Assembly (NCBI GenBank): GCA_016758965.1 | Contig: JAEPRB010000323.1 | Span: 1 to 38,009, forward strand | Length of the DNA stretch: 38,009 nucleotides | Reading direction: 5' to 3' | DNA from: Circinella minor | Taxonomy: Eukaryota; Mucoromycota; Mucoromycetes; Mucorales; Lichtheimiaceae | Part shown: positions 1-10,002 of the stretch, in pieces | Position numbering within the stretch: position 1 is the stretch's first letter | Layout of the letters: every line of letters starts with the position of its first letter | Position numbers and translations under genes: made by a program | Notes under the pieces: generated by a model | Seen by the model: only the letters and a program-made list of their open reading frames with translations | Told to the model about the DNA's origin: nothing | The model's database searches: none

Positions 1-3000
1 TTTTTAACTTACCACCTATTAGTACGTAATTCACACATTTGATTTTGAAGTGATGGATTGTCATTTACAATTTTTTTATAGATGAATTCTGTTAGTATTT
101 AATGTCGTTTATGTCATAATTATCAAGAGCGTTAACGTTACTGGCTTATTTTTTTTAACTTACCGGCTATTAGTACGTAATCCACAGATTTGATTTTGAA
201 GTGATGGATTGTCATTTACAATTTTTTTTATAGATGAATTCTGTTAGTATTTGATGTCTTTTATGTCATTATCAAGAGCGTTAACTTTACTCGCTCATGT
301 TTTAACTTACCTTCTATTAATACGCAATCCATACATTTGATTTTGAAGTGATGGATTGTCATTTGCAATTTTTTTATAGATGAATTCTGTTAGTGTTTAA
401 TGTCGTTTATGTCATAATTATCAAGAGCGTTAACATTACTCGCTCATTTTTTAACTTACCTTCTATTAGTACGCAATCCATACATTTGGTTTTGAAGTGA
501 TGGATTGTCATTTGCAATTTTTTTATAGATGAACTCTGTTAGTATTTGATGTCTTTTACGTCATTATCAAGAGCGTTAACTTTACTCGCTTTTTTTTTTA
601 ACTTACGGGCTATTAGTACGTAATCCACACATTTGATATTCAAGTCATGAATTGTCATTTACGTATAATTTTTTTTATAGATGAATTTTGTTAGTATTCA
701 ATGTCTTTTATGTCATAATTATCAAGAGTGTTAACTTTACTCCCTTATTTATTTTTAACTTACCACCTATTAGTACGTAATTCACACATTTGATTTTGAA
801 GTGATGGATTGTCATTTACAATTTTTTTATAGATGAATTCTGTTAGTATTTAATGTCGTTTATGTCATAATTATCAAGAGCGTTAACTTTACTCGCTTAT
901 TTTTTTTAACTTACGGGCTATTAGTACGTAATCCACACATTTAATTTTGAAGTGATGAATAGTAAATTTTTTTATAGATGAACTCTGTTAGTATTTCATA
1001 TCTTTTATGTCATTATCAAGAGCGTTAACGTTACTGGCTTATTTTTTTTAACTTACCGGCTATTAGTACGTAATCCACAGATTTTGATTTTGAAGTGATG
1101 GATTGTCATTTACAATTTTTTTTATAGATGAATTCTGTTAGTATTTGATGTCTTTTATGTCATAATTATCAAGAGGGTTAACTTTACTCGCTCATTTTTT
1201 AACTTACCTTCTATTAATACGCAATCCATACATTTGATTTTGAAGTGATGGATTGGCATTTACAATTTTTTTATAGATGAATTCTGTTAGTATTTAATGT
1301 CGTTTATGTCATTATCAAGAGCGTTAACTTTACTGGCTTATTTTTTAACTTACCTTCTATTAATACGCAATCCATACATTTGATTTTGAAGTGATGGATT
1401 GTCATTTGCAATTTTTTTATAGATGAACTCTGTTAGTATTTGATGTCTTTTATGTCATTATCAAGAGCGTTAACTTTACTCGCTCATTTTTTAACTTACC
1501 TTCTATTAATACGCAATCCATACATTTGATTTTGAAGTGATGGATTGTCATTTGCAATTTTTTTATAGATGAACTCTGTTAGTATTTGATGTCTTTTATG
1601 TCATTATCAAGAGCGTTAACTTTACTCGCTCATTTTTTAACTTACCTTCTATTAATACGCAATCCATACATTTGATTTTGAAGTGATGGATTGTCATTTG
1701 CAATTTTTTTATAGATGAACTCTGTTAGTATTTGATGTCTTTTATGTCATTATCAAGAGCGTTAACTTTACTGGCTTATTTTTTAACTTACCTTCTATTA
1801 ATACGCAATCCATACATTTGATTTTGAAGTGATGGATTGTCATTTGCAATTTTTTTTATAGATGAACTCTGTTAGTATTTGATGTCTTTTATGTCATTAT
1901 CAAGAGCGTTAACTTTACTCGCTCATTTTTTAACTTACCTTCTATTAGTACGCAATCCATACATTTGATTTTGAAGTGATGGATCGTCATTTATAATTTT
2001 TTTATAGATGAATTCTGTTAGTATTTAATGTCGTTTATGTCATAGTTATCAAGAGCGTTAACATTACTCGCTCATTTTTTAACTTACCTTCTATTAGTAC
2101 GCAATCCATACATTTGATTTTGAAGTGATGGATCGTCATTTATAATTTTTTTATAGATGAATTCTGTTAGTATTCAACGTCTTTTATGTCAATAGGAAGA
2201 GCGCTAACTTTAATCGCTTATTTTTTCTAACTCACCACCTATTAGTACGTAATCCGCACATTTGATATTCAAGTGATGGATTGTCATTTACAATTTTTTT
2301 ATAGATGAATTCTGTTAGTATTTAATGTCTTTGATGTTATAATTATCAAGAACGTTAACTTTACTCGCTTATTTTTTTTAACTTACTCACTATAAGCACG
2401 TAATCCACACATTTGATTTTGAAGTGATGGATTGTTATTTATAATTTTTTTATAGATGAATTCTGTTAGTATTTAATGTCTTTGATGTTATAATTATCAA
2501 GAGCGTTAACTTTACTCGCTTATTTTTTTTAACTTACTGACTATAAGCACGTAATCCACACATTTGATTTTGAAGTGGTGGATTGTTATTTATAATTTTT
2601 TTATAGATGCATTTTGTTAGTATTTGATGTCTTTTATGTCATTAGGAAGAGCGCTAACTTTACTCGTTAATTTTTTCTAACTCACCGACTATTACGTAGT
2701 ATGTAATACACACATTTGATATTGAAGTGATGGATTGCCATTTACAATTTTTTTTATAGATGAATTTCGTTAATATTTAATGTTTTTTATGTCATAATTA
2801 TCAAGAGTGTTAACTTTACTCGCTCATTTTTTAACTTACCACCTATTAATACGTAATCCACACATTGATTTTGAAGTGATGGATGGTCATTTATAATTTT
2901 TTTATAGATGAATTCTGTTAGTGTATTTAATGTCTTTTATGTTATAATTATCAAGTGCGTTAACTTTGCTCGCTTATTTTTTAACTCACCGACTATTACG

Positions 3001-4274
3001 TAGTAGGTAATCCACACATTTGATTTTGAAGTCATGAATTGTCATTTACGTATAATTTTTTTATAGATGAATTCTGTTAGTATTAAATGTCTTTTATGTT
3101 ATTACCAACAGCGACGACTTTACGCGCTTATTTGTTTAACTTACTTTCTATTAGTGCGTAATTCACAGATTTGATTTTGAAGTGATGTATTGTCATTTAT
3201 AATTTTTTTATAGATGAATTCTGTTAATATTTAATTATCTTTTATGTCATAATTATCAAGAGCATTAACTTTACTCGCTTATTTGTTTTTAACTTACCAC
3301 CTATTAGTACGTAATCCACATATTTGATTTTGAAGTGATGGATGGTTATTTATAATTTTTTTATAGATGAATTCTGTTAGTGTATTTAATGTCTTTTATG
3401 TCATAATTATCAAGAGCATTAACTTTACTTGCTTATTTGTTTTTAACTTACGGACTATTAATACGTAATCCACACATTTGATTTTGAAGTGATGGATTGT
3501 CATTTACAATTTTTTTATAGATGAGTTTTGTTAGTATTTAATGTCTTTTATGTCATTAGTAAGAGCATTAACTTTACTCGCTTATTTGTTTTTAACTTAC
3601 GACCTATTAGTACGTAATACGTACACACATTTGATTTTGAAGTGATGGATTGTCATTTACAATTTTTTTATAGATGAATTCTGTTAGTATTTAATGTCTT
3701 TGATGTTATAATTATCAAGAGCGTTAACTTTACTCGCTTATTTTTTTATAACTTACTGGCTATAAGCACGTAATCCACACATTTGATTTTGAAGTGATGG
3801 ATTGTCATGTATACGTTTTAAAATGAGTTCAGTTAATATTTTGATATTCCTTGTTCTCTTACGTACAAGAAAAGTTAGTTGATATGTAACTTACCCTCTA
3901 TTAGGTGCCATTTATCATTTTTTAGATTAGATATTATTAATATTTGTTCTTATTAGTCCTGATTCGAACATACGTTAACTTATTTATAACTTACCAACTA
4001 TTAATAATCCACGTATTGGATTTTAAAGCAATGTATGTCATTTATTATTTTTACATTAAATTTTGTTAGTATTTCATCTGTGCCTGCCATTATATAAAGA
4101 AACGTCAACTCGAGTATACTTACGAGATACTAATAATCCACACATTTGGGTTTACGTAACGTAATGAAAATAATTTAGATGTTTTACAATGTATTCTGTT
4201 AGCACGTAGTTGTTGTTTTTTTTTTATTGTAGCATCATAAGAAACGTTAACTCTTCACGCTTATATTGCAATTT
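1..4274. repeat. Satellite array, ~150-bp tandem monomers
   Basis: Head-to-tail monomers can be followed by the shared core GATGAATTCTGTTAG. Starts of this core fall at about 81, 233, 379, 528, 680, 832, 977, 1127, 1276, 1422, 1568, 1714, 1861, 2007, 2156, 2304, 2455, 2606, 2759, 2907, 3066, 3213, 3366, 3520 and 3673. That is 25 units with a mean spacing near 150 bp (range 145-159). Other conserved blocks are TATCAAGAGCGTTAAC, a T-run followed by AACTTAC, TATTAGTACGTAATCC and TTTGATTTTGAAGTGATGG. The array begins in mid-unit, so it continues beyond the left edge. From about 3800 to 4274 the monomers become shorter and heavily mutated, which marks a decayed array edge. No ORF runs through it. 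Centromeric, subtelomeric or heterochromatic identity cannot be decided from the sequence. Confidence 0.97.
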
Positions 4275-4409
4275 ACCACTGTTTTGAGAACTATCAGCAT
4301 TACCACCAGCACTTGGAGGATTGCCACTAGTTGATTGAGCCATACTGGTGTATGATGTGAAAAGGACGAAAACACAGGCAAGTGACATAGTAGTGGTAGA
4401 ATATTTCAT
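4224..4409 (-). CDS. Putative small secreted peptide (or first exon)
   Basis: This 61-residue ORF begins with a classic signal peptide: a positively charged start, a hydrophobic core around residues 8-20 (LACVFVLFT), and a likely cleavage after SMAQ near residue 25. The mature part is short and rich in S, G, N and P, with no recognisable domain. A TATA box lies about 80 nt upstream on the same strand, which favours a real gene. The last ~16 codons fall inside the degenerate terminal satellite monomer in antisense, so the C-terminus appears to be made from repeat DNA. A GGTAAA sequence near codon 45 could be a 5' splice site, in which case this is only exon 1. No family was recognised. Confidence 0.45.
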   Translation of the reverse strand: MKYSTTTMSLACVFVLFTSYTSMAQSTSGNPPSAGGNADSSQNSGKLQYKREELTFLMMLQ

Positions 4410-4487
4410 GATAATGTTTTATTACTGGAAAAGAAAGATGTAGCTGATGTATGATAATACAAATATTGCACTAGATATAATCCTCCT

Positions 4488-4495
4488 TATTTATA
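4488..4495 (-). promoter_or_regulatory. TATA box (TATAAATA) of the small secreted ORF
   Basis: Read on the minus strand this is TATAAATA, a perfect core match, about 80 nt upstream of the ATG at 4409. The spacing suits a fungal TATA promoter with a short 5' leader. It is assigned by position and match only. Confidence 0.5.
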
Positions 4496-4590
4496 TGAGT
4501 TTTTTTTTTTCGTCGGTATTTACAAATCTACCATTTGGTTAGTATAAACAACAAGAATACAGGGGCTAAGAAGTATGTTAGCAAATCGAA

Positions 4591-4945
4591 TACAGTCAAC
4601 CCCCGTTTTTGCACTTTCCGCTTTTGCAAATCTCCCAATTCTGCATCATTTGTGTTTGAAAATGTTAAAAATACTTAATGGAATCGCAACTTGCAACTTG
4701 CATCAAGGTTTTTGGGCGAGTTGCGCTAATTGGAGGATAACTATACGTTAATTTAATAAGTGTGTATAGTACGTATTCTGATGAATCATTATCTAAATAT
4801 GGAAATACCCGCAAATGCCAGCAAAGAATAATCGATGAGATGCCGTATTTAAATATATATCAAGTCTCGCTTGTTACAAGTCTCCAGTTCTGCAACAAAA
4901 CATCAGAAAATCTCAAGTGTGCAAAAAGGGGGGAGGTTGACTGTA
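4591..4945. mobile_element. TA-flanked MITE, CAGTCAAC termini (351 bp)
   Basis: The left end TA-CAGTCAACCCCCG and the right end GGTTGACTG-TA are inverted repeats of about 20-25 bp with small indels in the C/G run, flanked by TA on both sides. Both ends continue with a TTTTTGCA block. TA target duplication and CAG...CTG ends are typical of Tc1/mariner/pogo superfamily elements. Inside there is no transposase, only a spurious 89-residue ORF. An internal direct similarity exists between about 4625-4665 and 4875-4915 (TCTCC...TTCTGCA). Confidence 0.75.
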
Positions 4946-5452
4946 TCCGTTTATTTTCGTATAATGTTAACGGAAGTTATCGCTTGTTTTTTTTTGTTTT
5001 ACACTTTAGTGACCTGTTGATTGAACTATGAATCAAAGCTTCAGATCCAGGTTAAATCAATGTCCTTTATGATTTATTTCAATGTACATATCAAACATCA
5101 TTAGTCGTGAAATCATTTGCTCATATTCTTAATCTTTCTTTGTAGGATATCGTTAACTGCAATACAATTGTTTATTCCCCTCTTTCTGTCCCTGAATACA
5201 CTAATTTGACGTTTCCCCTATTTGCGGAGTTCAGTTAACGGCATGTAATTTTTTAATAATCATAAATGTATAAATGTAAGGTGTTACTCAAAGCACTGTA
5301 AAAAAAAAAAAAAGGAGATTTATGCCTAGAGGTGCAGGTCAAATCATTCATCTATCAATAAAATCAATTTTATTCCATTTCTTCTCTCCTTTGGCCGATC
5401 TCGAGGATTTTTCTCTACAGTTTCTGCACATCTACTCCAAGTCAATATTAGG
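4946..5452. other. Intergenic, nothing assignable
   Basis: AT-rich unique-looking sequence with an A13 run near 5300. No ORF of substance, splice-like exon or repeat end was recognised. Confidence 0.5.
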
Positions 5453-5925
5453 TACAGGATTTTTCCAAATTATTTGCGCTGAACTAAATTAATTTTGCGC
5501 CAATAAGAAAGGGAGTTTTGCGTCACATATAAAATTATTTTGCGTTGTCTGGGGAATAATTTTGCATTAGTAATTTTGCGCCAATGATTTTGCGCCTAAT
5601 TTTTTGCGCTGAAGCATTTACATCCAAGCACTTAATATTCTCTAATGCCTCAGCAGGGAATATATTAACCAATATTTCATTAACAATTCTCATGAATAAA
5701 TTCCATATGAACCACTTTAAGAAGAACAATAAAAATAAGTTATAAACAGTAAGGAAGTAAATATTTTGACGCAAAAACAGGAACGCAAAATCATTGGCGC
5801 AAACTTACTAACGCAAAATTATTCCCCAGACAACGCAAAATAATTTTATATGTGACGCAAAACTCCCTTTCTTATTGGCGCAAAATTAATTTAGTTCAGC
5901 GCAAATAATTTGGAAAAATCCTGTA
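5453..5925. mobile_element. TA-flanked MITE with ~160-bp near-perfect terminal inverted repeats
   Basis: Positions 5455-5610 are almost perfectly inverted at 5765-5923, starting CAGGATTTTTCCAAATTA and ending in its reverse complement, with TA on both sides. The two arms differ by only a few bases over the first ~150 bp, which suggests a young insertion. Each arm carries six or more iterations of TTTTGCG (or TTTTGCA) at irregular 15-30 bp spacing. No transposase is encoded. A 79-residue ORF in the loop is incidental. The structure fits a non-autonomous Tc1/mariner-type element with long arms. Confidence 0.9.
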
Positions 5926-6174
5926 GTCTTGGTCTTTTCGTTTAGCTTTATTTATAATAGATATATGACCTCATTTCAATAAATAGAAAAGGTCTAATAC
6001 TTTCACGCAATTTTGCGACCAATTTTATTAACGCATTTTTGTTTGTAAATATTTTTGTATTCAGAAACATTGTAATATAATGTCTGACAGCTCTAGTTAT
6101 TTTGTCATTTTTTTTTTATCAGATTTGATTTGGGAATATCCGTATTAATATTTATAAGTCTTATTTTTAGTTTT

Positions 6175-6209
<35 letters not shown>

Positions 6210-6913
6210 AGAAAAAAAAATAATGGAAGAAATATATACTGATGCGGTAAATTAAAAAACGTATCAAATAGGTTTCAAGCAAATAATTTCAATGATTATA
6301 AAAAAAAAAAACTATATGTAGTAAAAGGGATGGTATCATAAAATTTGAAAAATACAAATATGAACCATGAATAAGGATTAAATATATTTTGTAAAAATAA
6401 TAATAGGGGATACAGAACAGGATCCCTTCCCTTCCCCCTATTTTTCGGGTACCTTCTCTTTTTACTTTGACCTGTTACGAGTTATTCGCAGCTTTTTGTT
6501 AATAACACAAGATAATACGTATTAGACAGTTTTTAGTTCCAAAACTGAGGTGGACAATAGGGTATAGATCGTGGGCTTTTATGACTTCTTAATTATCCAT
6601 AATACTTTCCCTATTTGAATATGCAAGCACATCATTATATGACCCAATTCTTCATGGGTCACTGTGACATTATCAATAAGCAAAGATATCGAGGAGTAAA
6701 GTTATAATCCGTCATGCGGCAAAAAACAAAAAAACAAAAAACAAAAAAATTAATCGTTAAATCATTGTAACAGCTATTGGATCGACTGAGCGGTCCAATG
6801 TTTAATTCACACATGAAATAATTTTGTAGTACTTATATATATGACTCTATCGATGAATATTCAGGACTTATATTGTGCCACATTTTCCATGTTTCAAGTA
6901 ATATAGAAAGCGA
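5926..6913. other. Intergenic with poly(A) tract and stray TTTTGCG block
   Basis: No gene was found. It holds a 32-base A run (6177-6208), a short TTTTGCG/ACGCA-containing block at about 6003-6043 resembling the arms of the neighbouring MITE, and an A-rich CAAAAAA array near 6720-6750. Confidence 0.5.
6177..6208. repeat. Poly(A) homopolymer, 32 bases
   Basis: An uninterrupted run of 32 A, the longest in the window. It could be a retroposed poly(A) tail, but no coding sequence or target duplication was seen beside it. Confidence 0.9.
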
Positions 6914-7383
6914 TACAGTAGGCCCTCGTTAATTTCATCCATGTTTAATTTCAACCCTCGTTACTTGTTTTTGCCAGGAATGATTTTGATGAGGGCTTGA
7001 AATCAAGCGGCCTTACAAAATATGACTCGAAAAAGACGTTCTGTGATATAGTCTGTTCAGAAGGCAGCAACTATCTAATAATCTATTTTGAAAATCAATA
7101 GAACTAACATAGCTCTACTATAGTACCAACCTTGAGTGTATCTACAGCGTTCATATACTTTTTTTTTTTAGTAATTGGTCTTATCACAAAGAAATATTAA
7201 CTATATAATATGAGGCATATTAGACACCCACTAATATATATACGTCGTCTATTTATTATTATTTTCTGTTAAACTTTTTACCAGTGTTTGCCTCCAACAT
7301 AATCCATCGATAATTTCATTTCATCGTTAATTTCACAAAATAGCCAGGAATAAAGTCTATGAAATTAACGGGGGCCTACTGTA
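6914..7383. mobile_element. TA-flanked MITE, CAGTAGGCCC termini (466 bp)
   Basis: The left end is TA-CAGTAGGCCCTCGTTAATT and the right end, reversed, is TA-CAGTAGGCCCCCGTTAATT: inverted repeats of about 25 bp differing at one position, with TA target duplication. Both ends also contain GCCAGGAAT farther in. There is no transposase. A degraded relative sits at 25669. The ends match the Tc1/mariner/pogo style. Confidence 0.85.
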
Positions 7384-7431
7384 TATCAATATGTGTATAC
7401 GGGTTATACGTACGTGGAATTTCTATTTGTC

Positions 7432-7651
7432 ATGACTGTACGTGATTATCAGATTGCTATTCTACTATTGACACTACTATTAGTATTAACTAACACCTTC
7501 GCTGCTTTTGCTTCTGCTGATACTCCTGTGCGTTGGTCACCTTCTTCCATCTCTTCCGATTGTGTTATAAAAGATTCTGGAAGCAAAAAAATTACTATAA
7601 TGTGGTTATCTTATACATCTATTATTCCCATACCCATTCACAACAAAGGTG
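7432..7651 (+). CDS. Candidate first exon of a secreted protein
   Basis: From the ATG at 7432 the ORF encodes a strong N-terminal hydrophobic stretch (residues ~8-29, rich in L, ending FAAFASA), typical of a cleavable signal peptide. About 45 further residues follow, up to a good 5' splice site (AAAG then GTGAGT) at 7652. A possible acceptor at 7752 opens a second exon that stays in frame to about 7976, but its product is low-complexity and unconvincing. The remaining exons are unresolved and no family was recognised. The upstream ATG at 7393 is in frame but would lengthen the signal unnaturally. Confidence 0.35.
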
Positions 7652-8608
7652 AGTCATTTTTTTTTTCGCCTCATTTTTCCAAAAGTAGGCGTTTGATATG
7701 TTTTTTTTTACGTATGAAAGATAAGAATAATAATACACTGTTGTTATTACAGAAATATACAACTACTACTTGATCTGTGTTGTTGAACCCCTTAAAACCT
7801 TATTATTCTATCGAAATATCGTTATATCTTCAAAATCTTGTTATAGCAAGTGGTGGCGGTATACCTTGAATTTTTCTTCACATCCTTTCAAGTATTTTCC
7901 CTGTTCCATTGTTCTTTTTTTTTTCTCAACGTGGCTTGGTAATAAGACTTTGTGTCCAACTCGTCTCTTTTTTTGATCACGCTTATCATTGGTTTGTACT
8001 ATATAACCTTTTTACTCTTAAAGACTCGTCTTTTTTTTTTCCAAAGAGACTTTCTTTCCAAATAAGCTATACATCAATAACTTCTTACTCTAAGTCCCCC
8101 CCCCTGAATAAAATGAGGTATTGAAAAGTTTAAACAATAGAATAATGAAGTTTAAAACTTCAAATTTTTATTTGCATGAATTTTTTTTTTTTTTTTTTTT
8201 TTTTTTTGGTTTCATGTGGTTCCCGCAACTCCCCACCCCTTTTAAAGATTGACTTCAAAAAATAGTGTTACGTATAACGATGAGAGGAATGAGAGTTGTT
8301 GTTTTTTTTTGGACCATTCTTTTGCATGGCATTTAAATAAAAACTGTATACCTGTGAAAAAAAGAAAAATAGTTAAAATAGTATATTCAGTTGGATTGAA
8401 TATGTTATTTTATTAGGATGCTACAAACATAAAGTAAGATGGTTAATTGAAGACAATGGGTCCGATTCCAGTTAATTATATTTCTTTCAAATTGCAACCA
8501 TTGGAGGGAAGGATGAAATATTGAATTCAAGGCAAACCCTAAAAAAAAAATAAAAGTAGGGGGGGACGCTAAAGTGTTTCTGTTCCTCTCTCTATACATT
8601 TTTTTTTT
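7652..8608. other. Non-coding or unresolved intronic stretch
   Basis: Dominated by T and A homopolymers (for example a T27 run near 8181-8207) with no convincing exon. It may contain downstream exons of the secreted-protein candidate. Confidence 0.4.
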
Positions 8609-9189
8609 ATGCCCGCAGGTAATAAAATATCTCTATATTCTTTATAATAATTAACTAATCGCGTTTTTTTTAGTAAATACGCTCACTGTTCATTCATTAA
8701 TACCTGATCAATATGGTATTGACATTGTTGTTAAAGTAGTCCATCCTATTGTTTCTGTCGAACTTGACGGTAAAAATTTTTTTTTTAAAAAAAAAAAAGA
8801 TTATTATTTTTATTTTCTTTTATGAAGAAATTCATTTTGAACAAATAATAAATATAATTTAGATAATGGAAAGAAAGTACGGGTATATGAACATCTGGTA
8901 GGTGATGCTACTGGATGTATTATTTTAAAATCACAACAAGGTAACATTATTATTATTATTTTGTGGGGGGGGGAATATTTAATTTATGAAAGCTGACCAT
9001 AAAAAATATATATATATTATGATAGATTTAAAAGGTGTGATTAGAATAAAAAAAGGTTATACACAAATCATAGATGGTTATTTACGACTTGTTGTTACAA
9101 ATGAAAATATGGAATCCATTTCAGATAATAATGTCAATGTACTTTTACAAAATAATTTATCAACCATTAAATTTGTTCGTAAAATATAA
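8609..9189 (+). CDS. OB-fold nucleic-acid-binding protein, SOSS-B/At4g28440-like
   Basis: Four exons join in frame to a 115-residue protein: 8609-8618, 8674-8769, 8863-8940 and 9026-9189. All introns have GT-AG ends and the phases agree (phase 1 each time). The pattern matches the small OB-fold family that includes human SOSS-B/NABP2 and plant At4g28440 proteins: V-x-x-LIP near residues 4-14, a beta strand DIVVKVV, charged turn DDNGKKVRV, the diagnostic VGDATGCIIL near residues 45-56, then VIRIKKGYTQIIDGYLRL. Such proteins bind single-stranded nucleic acid through the OB barrel. The first exon carries only ATG CCC GCA G, so gene finders would easily miss the start. The C-terminal tail is short and lacks the long extension of animal SOSS-B. 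Exact orthology is inference. Confidence 0.78.
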
Positions 9190-9908
9190 ATTATTTTTTT
9201 ACTCTATTTTCATCCATAAAAATGAATCACTATTAACCAAATGGAGGGGAAGGGAGAGTATTTTATAGTCTGAATAAATTTTGTTTATAATAAAAGAAAA
9301 AAACCATTGAAGAGTGATTTAAAAAAAAAAAAAAATGTCAAAACCTTAATTTATTAGTCTGTGATACGCGAAACAAGTATTTTAGTTGGGAGATCACTCA
9401 GCTTTTTTTTTTTTAGTCCGAAATAGTTTTCTCGAATGTCACTTTACAGGGTTTCTCTTACAACTTTAAAAACTTGGGAGGGGGGGGGACTGGTGTGATA
9501 TTAGAAAAGCTTAAGCTTTTCAATATCTATGGTGAGTAACAACAAAAATCAATAACATTGCATTTTAAGATTGAGTTATCAAATGAAACAAATGAAAGAA
9601 AGACAATCAATTTTCTTCTTCTTCTTCTTCTACATTCATGTCTTTTAAATATAACCTCTTTTTATTTCTTGTAAAAAAAAGAAAAATATGTAAGCTAAGC
9701 CCATTTTTCCCACTTTGTAAAAATTACACTAAAAAAAAAAAGGGCGGGTAATTTTGTTGTTGGGGGAGAGGAAGAAGAAGAATTAGATCCATTTAAATAT
9801 TACACAAATTTCAAAGAAAGGGAAAAAGTAGTAACGTATTAATAAATCAGAAAAAAAGAGTTGTTGTTACCTAGTTAAGGTTTCCCGGGACTTTAATAAG
9901 AGAAGAAC
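9190..9908. other. Intergenic between the OB-fold gene and aldehyde dehydrogenase
   Basis: Contains A/T runs, a G-rich patch near 9480, a (CTT)n tract near 9615 and a GAGGAAGAAG patch near 9770. No additional gene is supported. The 3' part is the dehydrogenase promoter. Confidence 0.5.
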
Positions 9909-9916
9909 TATATAAA
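9909..9916 (+). promoter_or_regulatory. TATA box of the aldehyde dehydrogenase gene
   Basis: TATATAAA lies 87 nt upstream of the dehydrogenase ATG at 10003, followed by a pyrimidine-rich leader (TTTCTTTTCTTTTT). Position and consensus both fit a core promoter. Confidence 0.6.
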
Positions 9917-10002
9917 AGAAAGCTTTCCCCAATTTCATTATCATTTTCTTTTCTTTTTATTATAACAATATAATATATACGTAACAAAGTTTTTAAAAAA
10001 AA

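Noticed and set aside
1..4274. Regularly spaced repeats suggesting a CRISPR array
   Set aside because: The whole ~150-bp unit is conserved with no unique spacers, and the window is eukaryotic. It is a satellite.
1..4274. Telomeric repeat at the left edge
   Set aside because: No TTAGGG-type short repeats occur; the unit is a 150-bp satellite.
4762..5031. 89-residue ORF
   Set aside because: It lies mostly inside the TA-flanked MITE at 4591-4945 and shows no protein-like pattern or splice context.
5535..5774. 79-residue minus-strand ORF
   Set aside because: It spans the loop and arms of the long-arm MITE and is an accident of AT-rich sequence.
6177..6208. Poly(A) run as the tail of a retrotransposon
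   Set aside because: No reverse transcriptase, coding remnant or target duplication flanks it; long A/T runs are common here.
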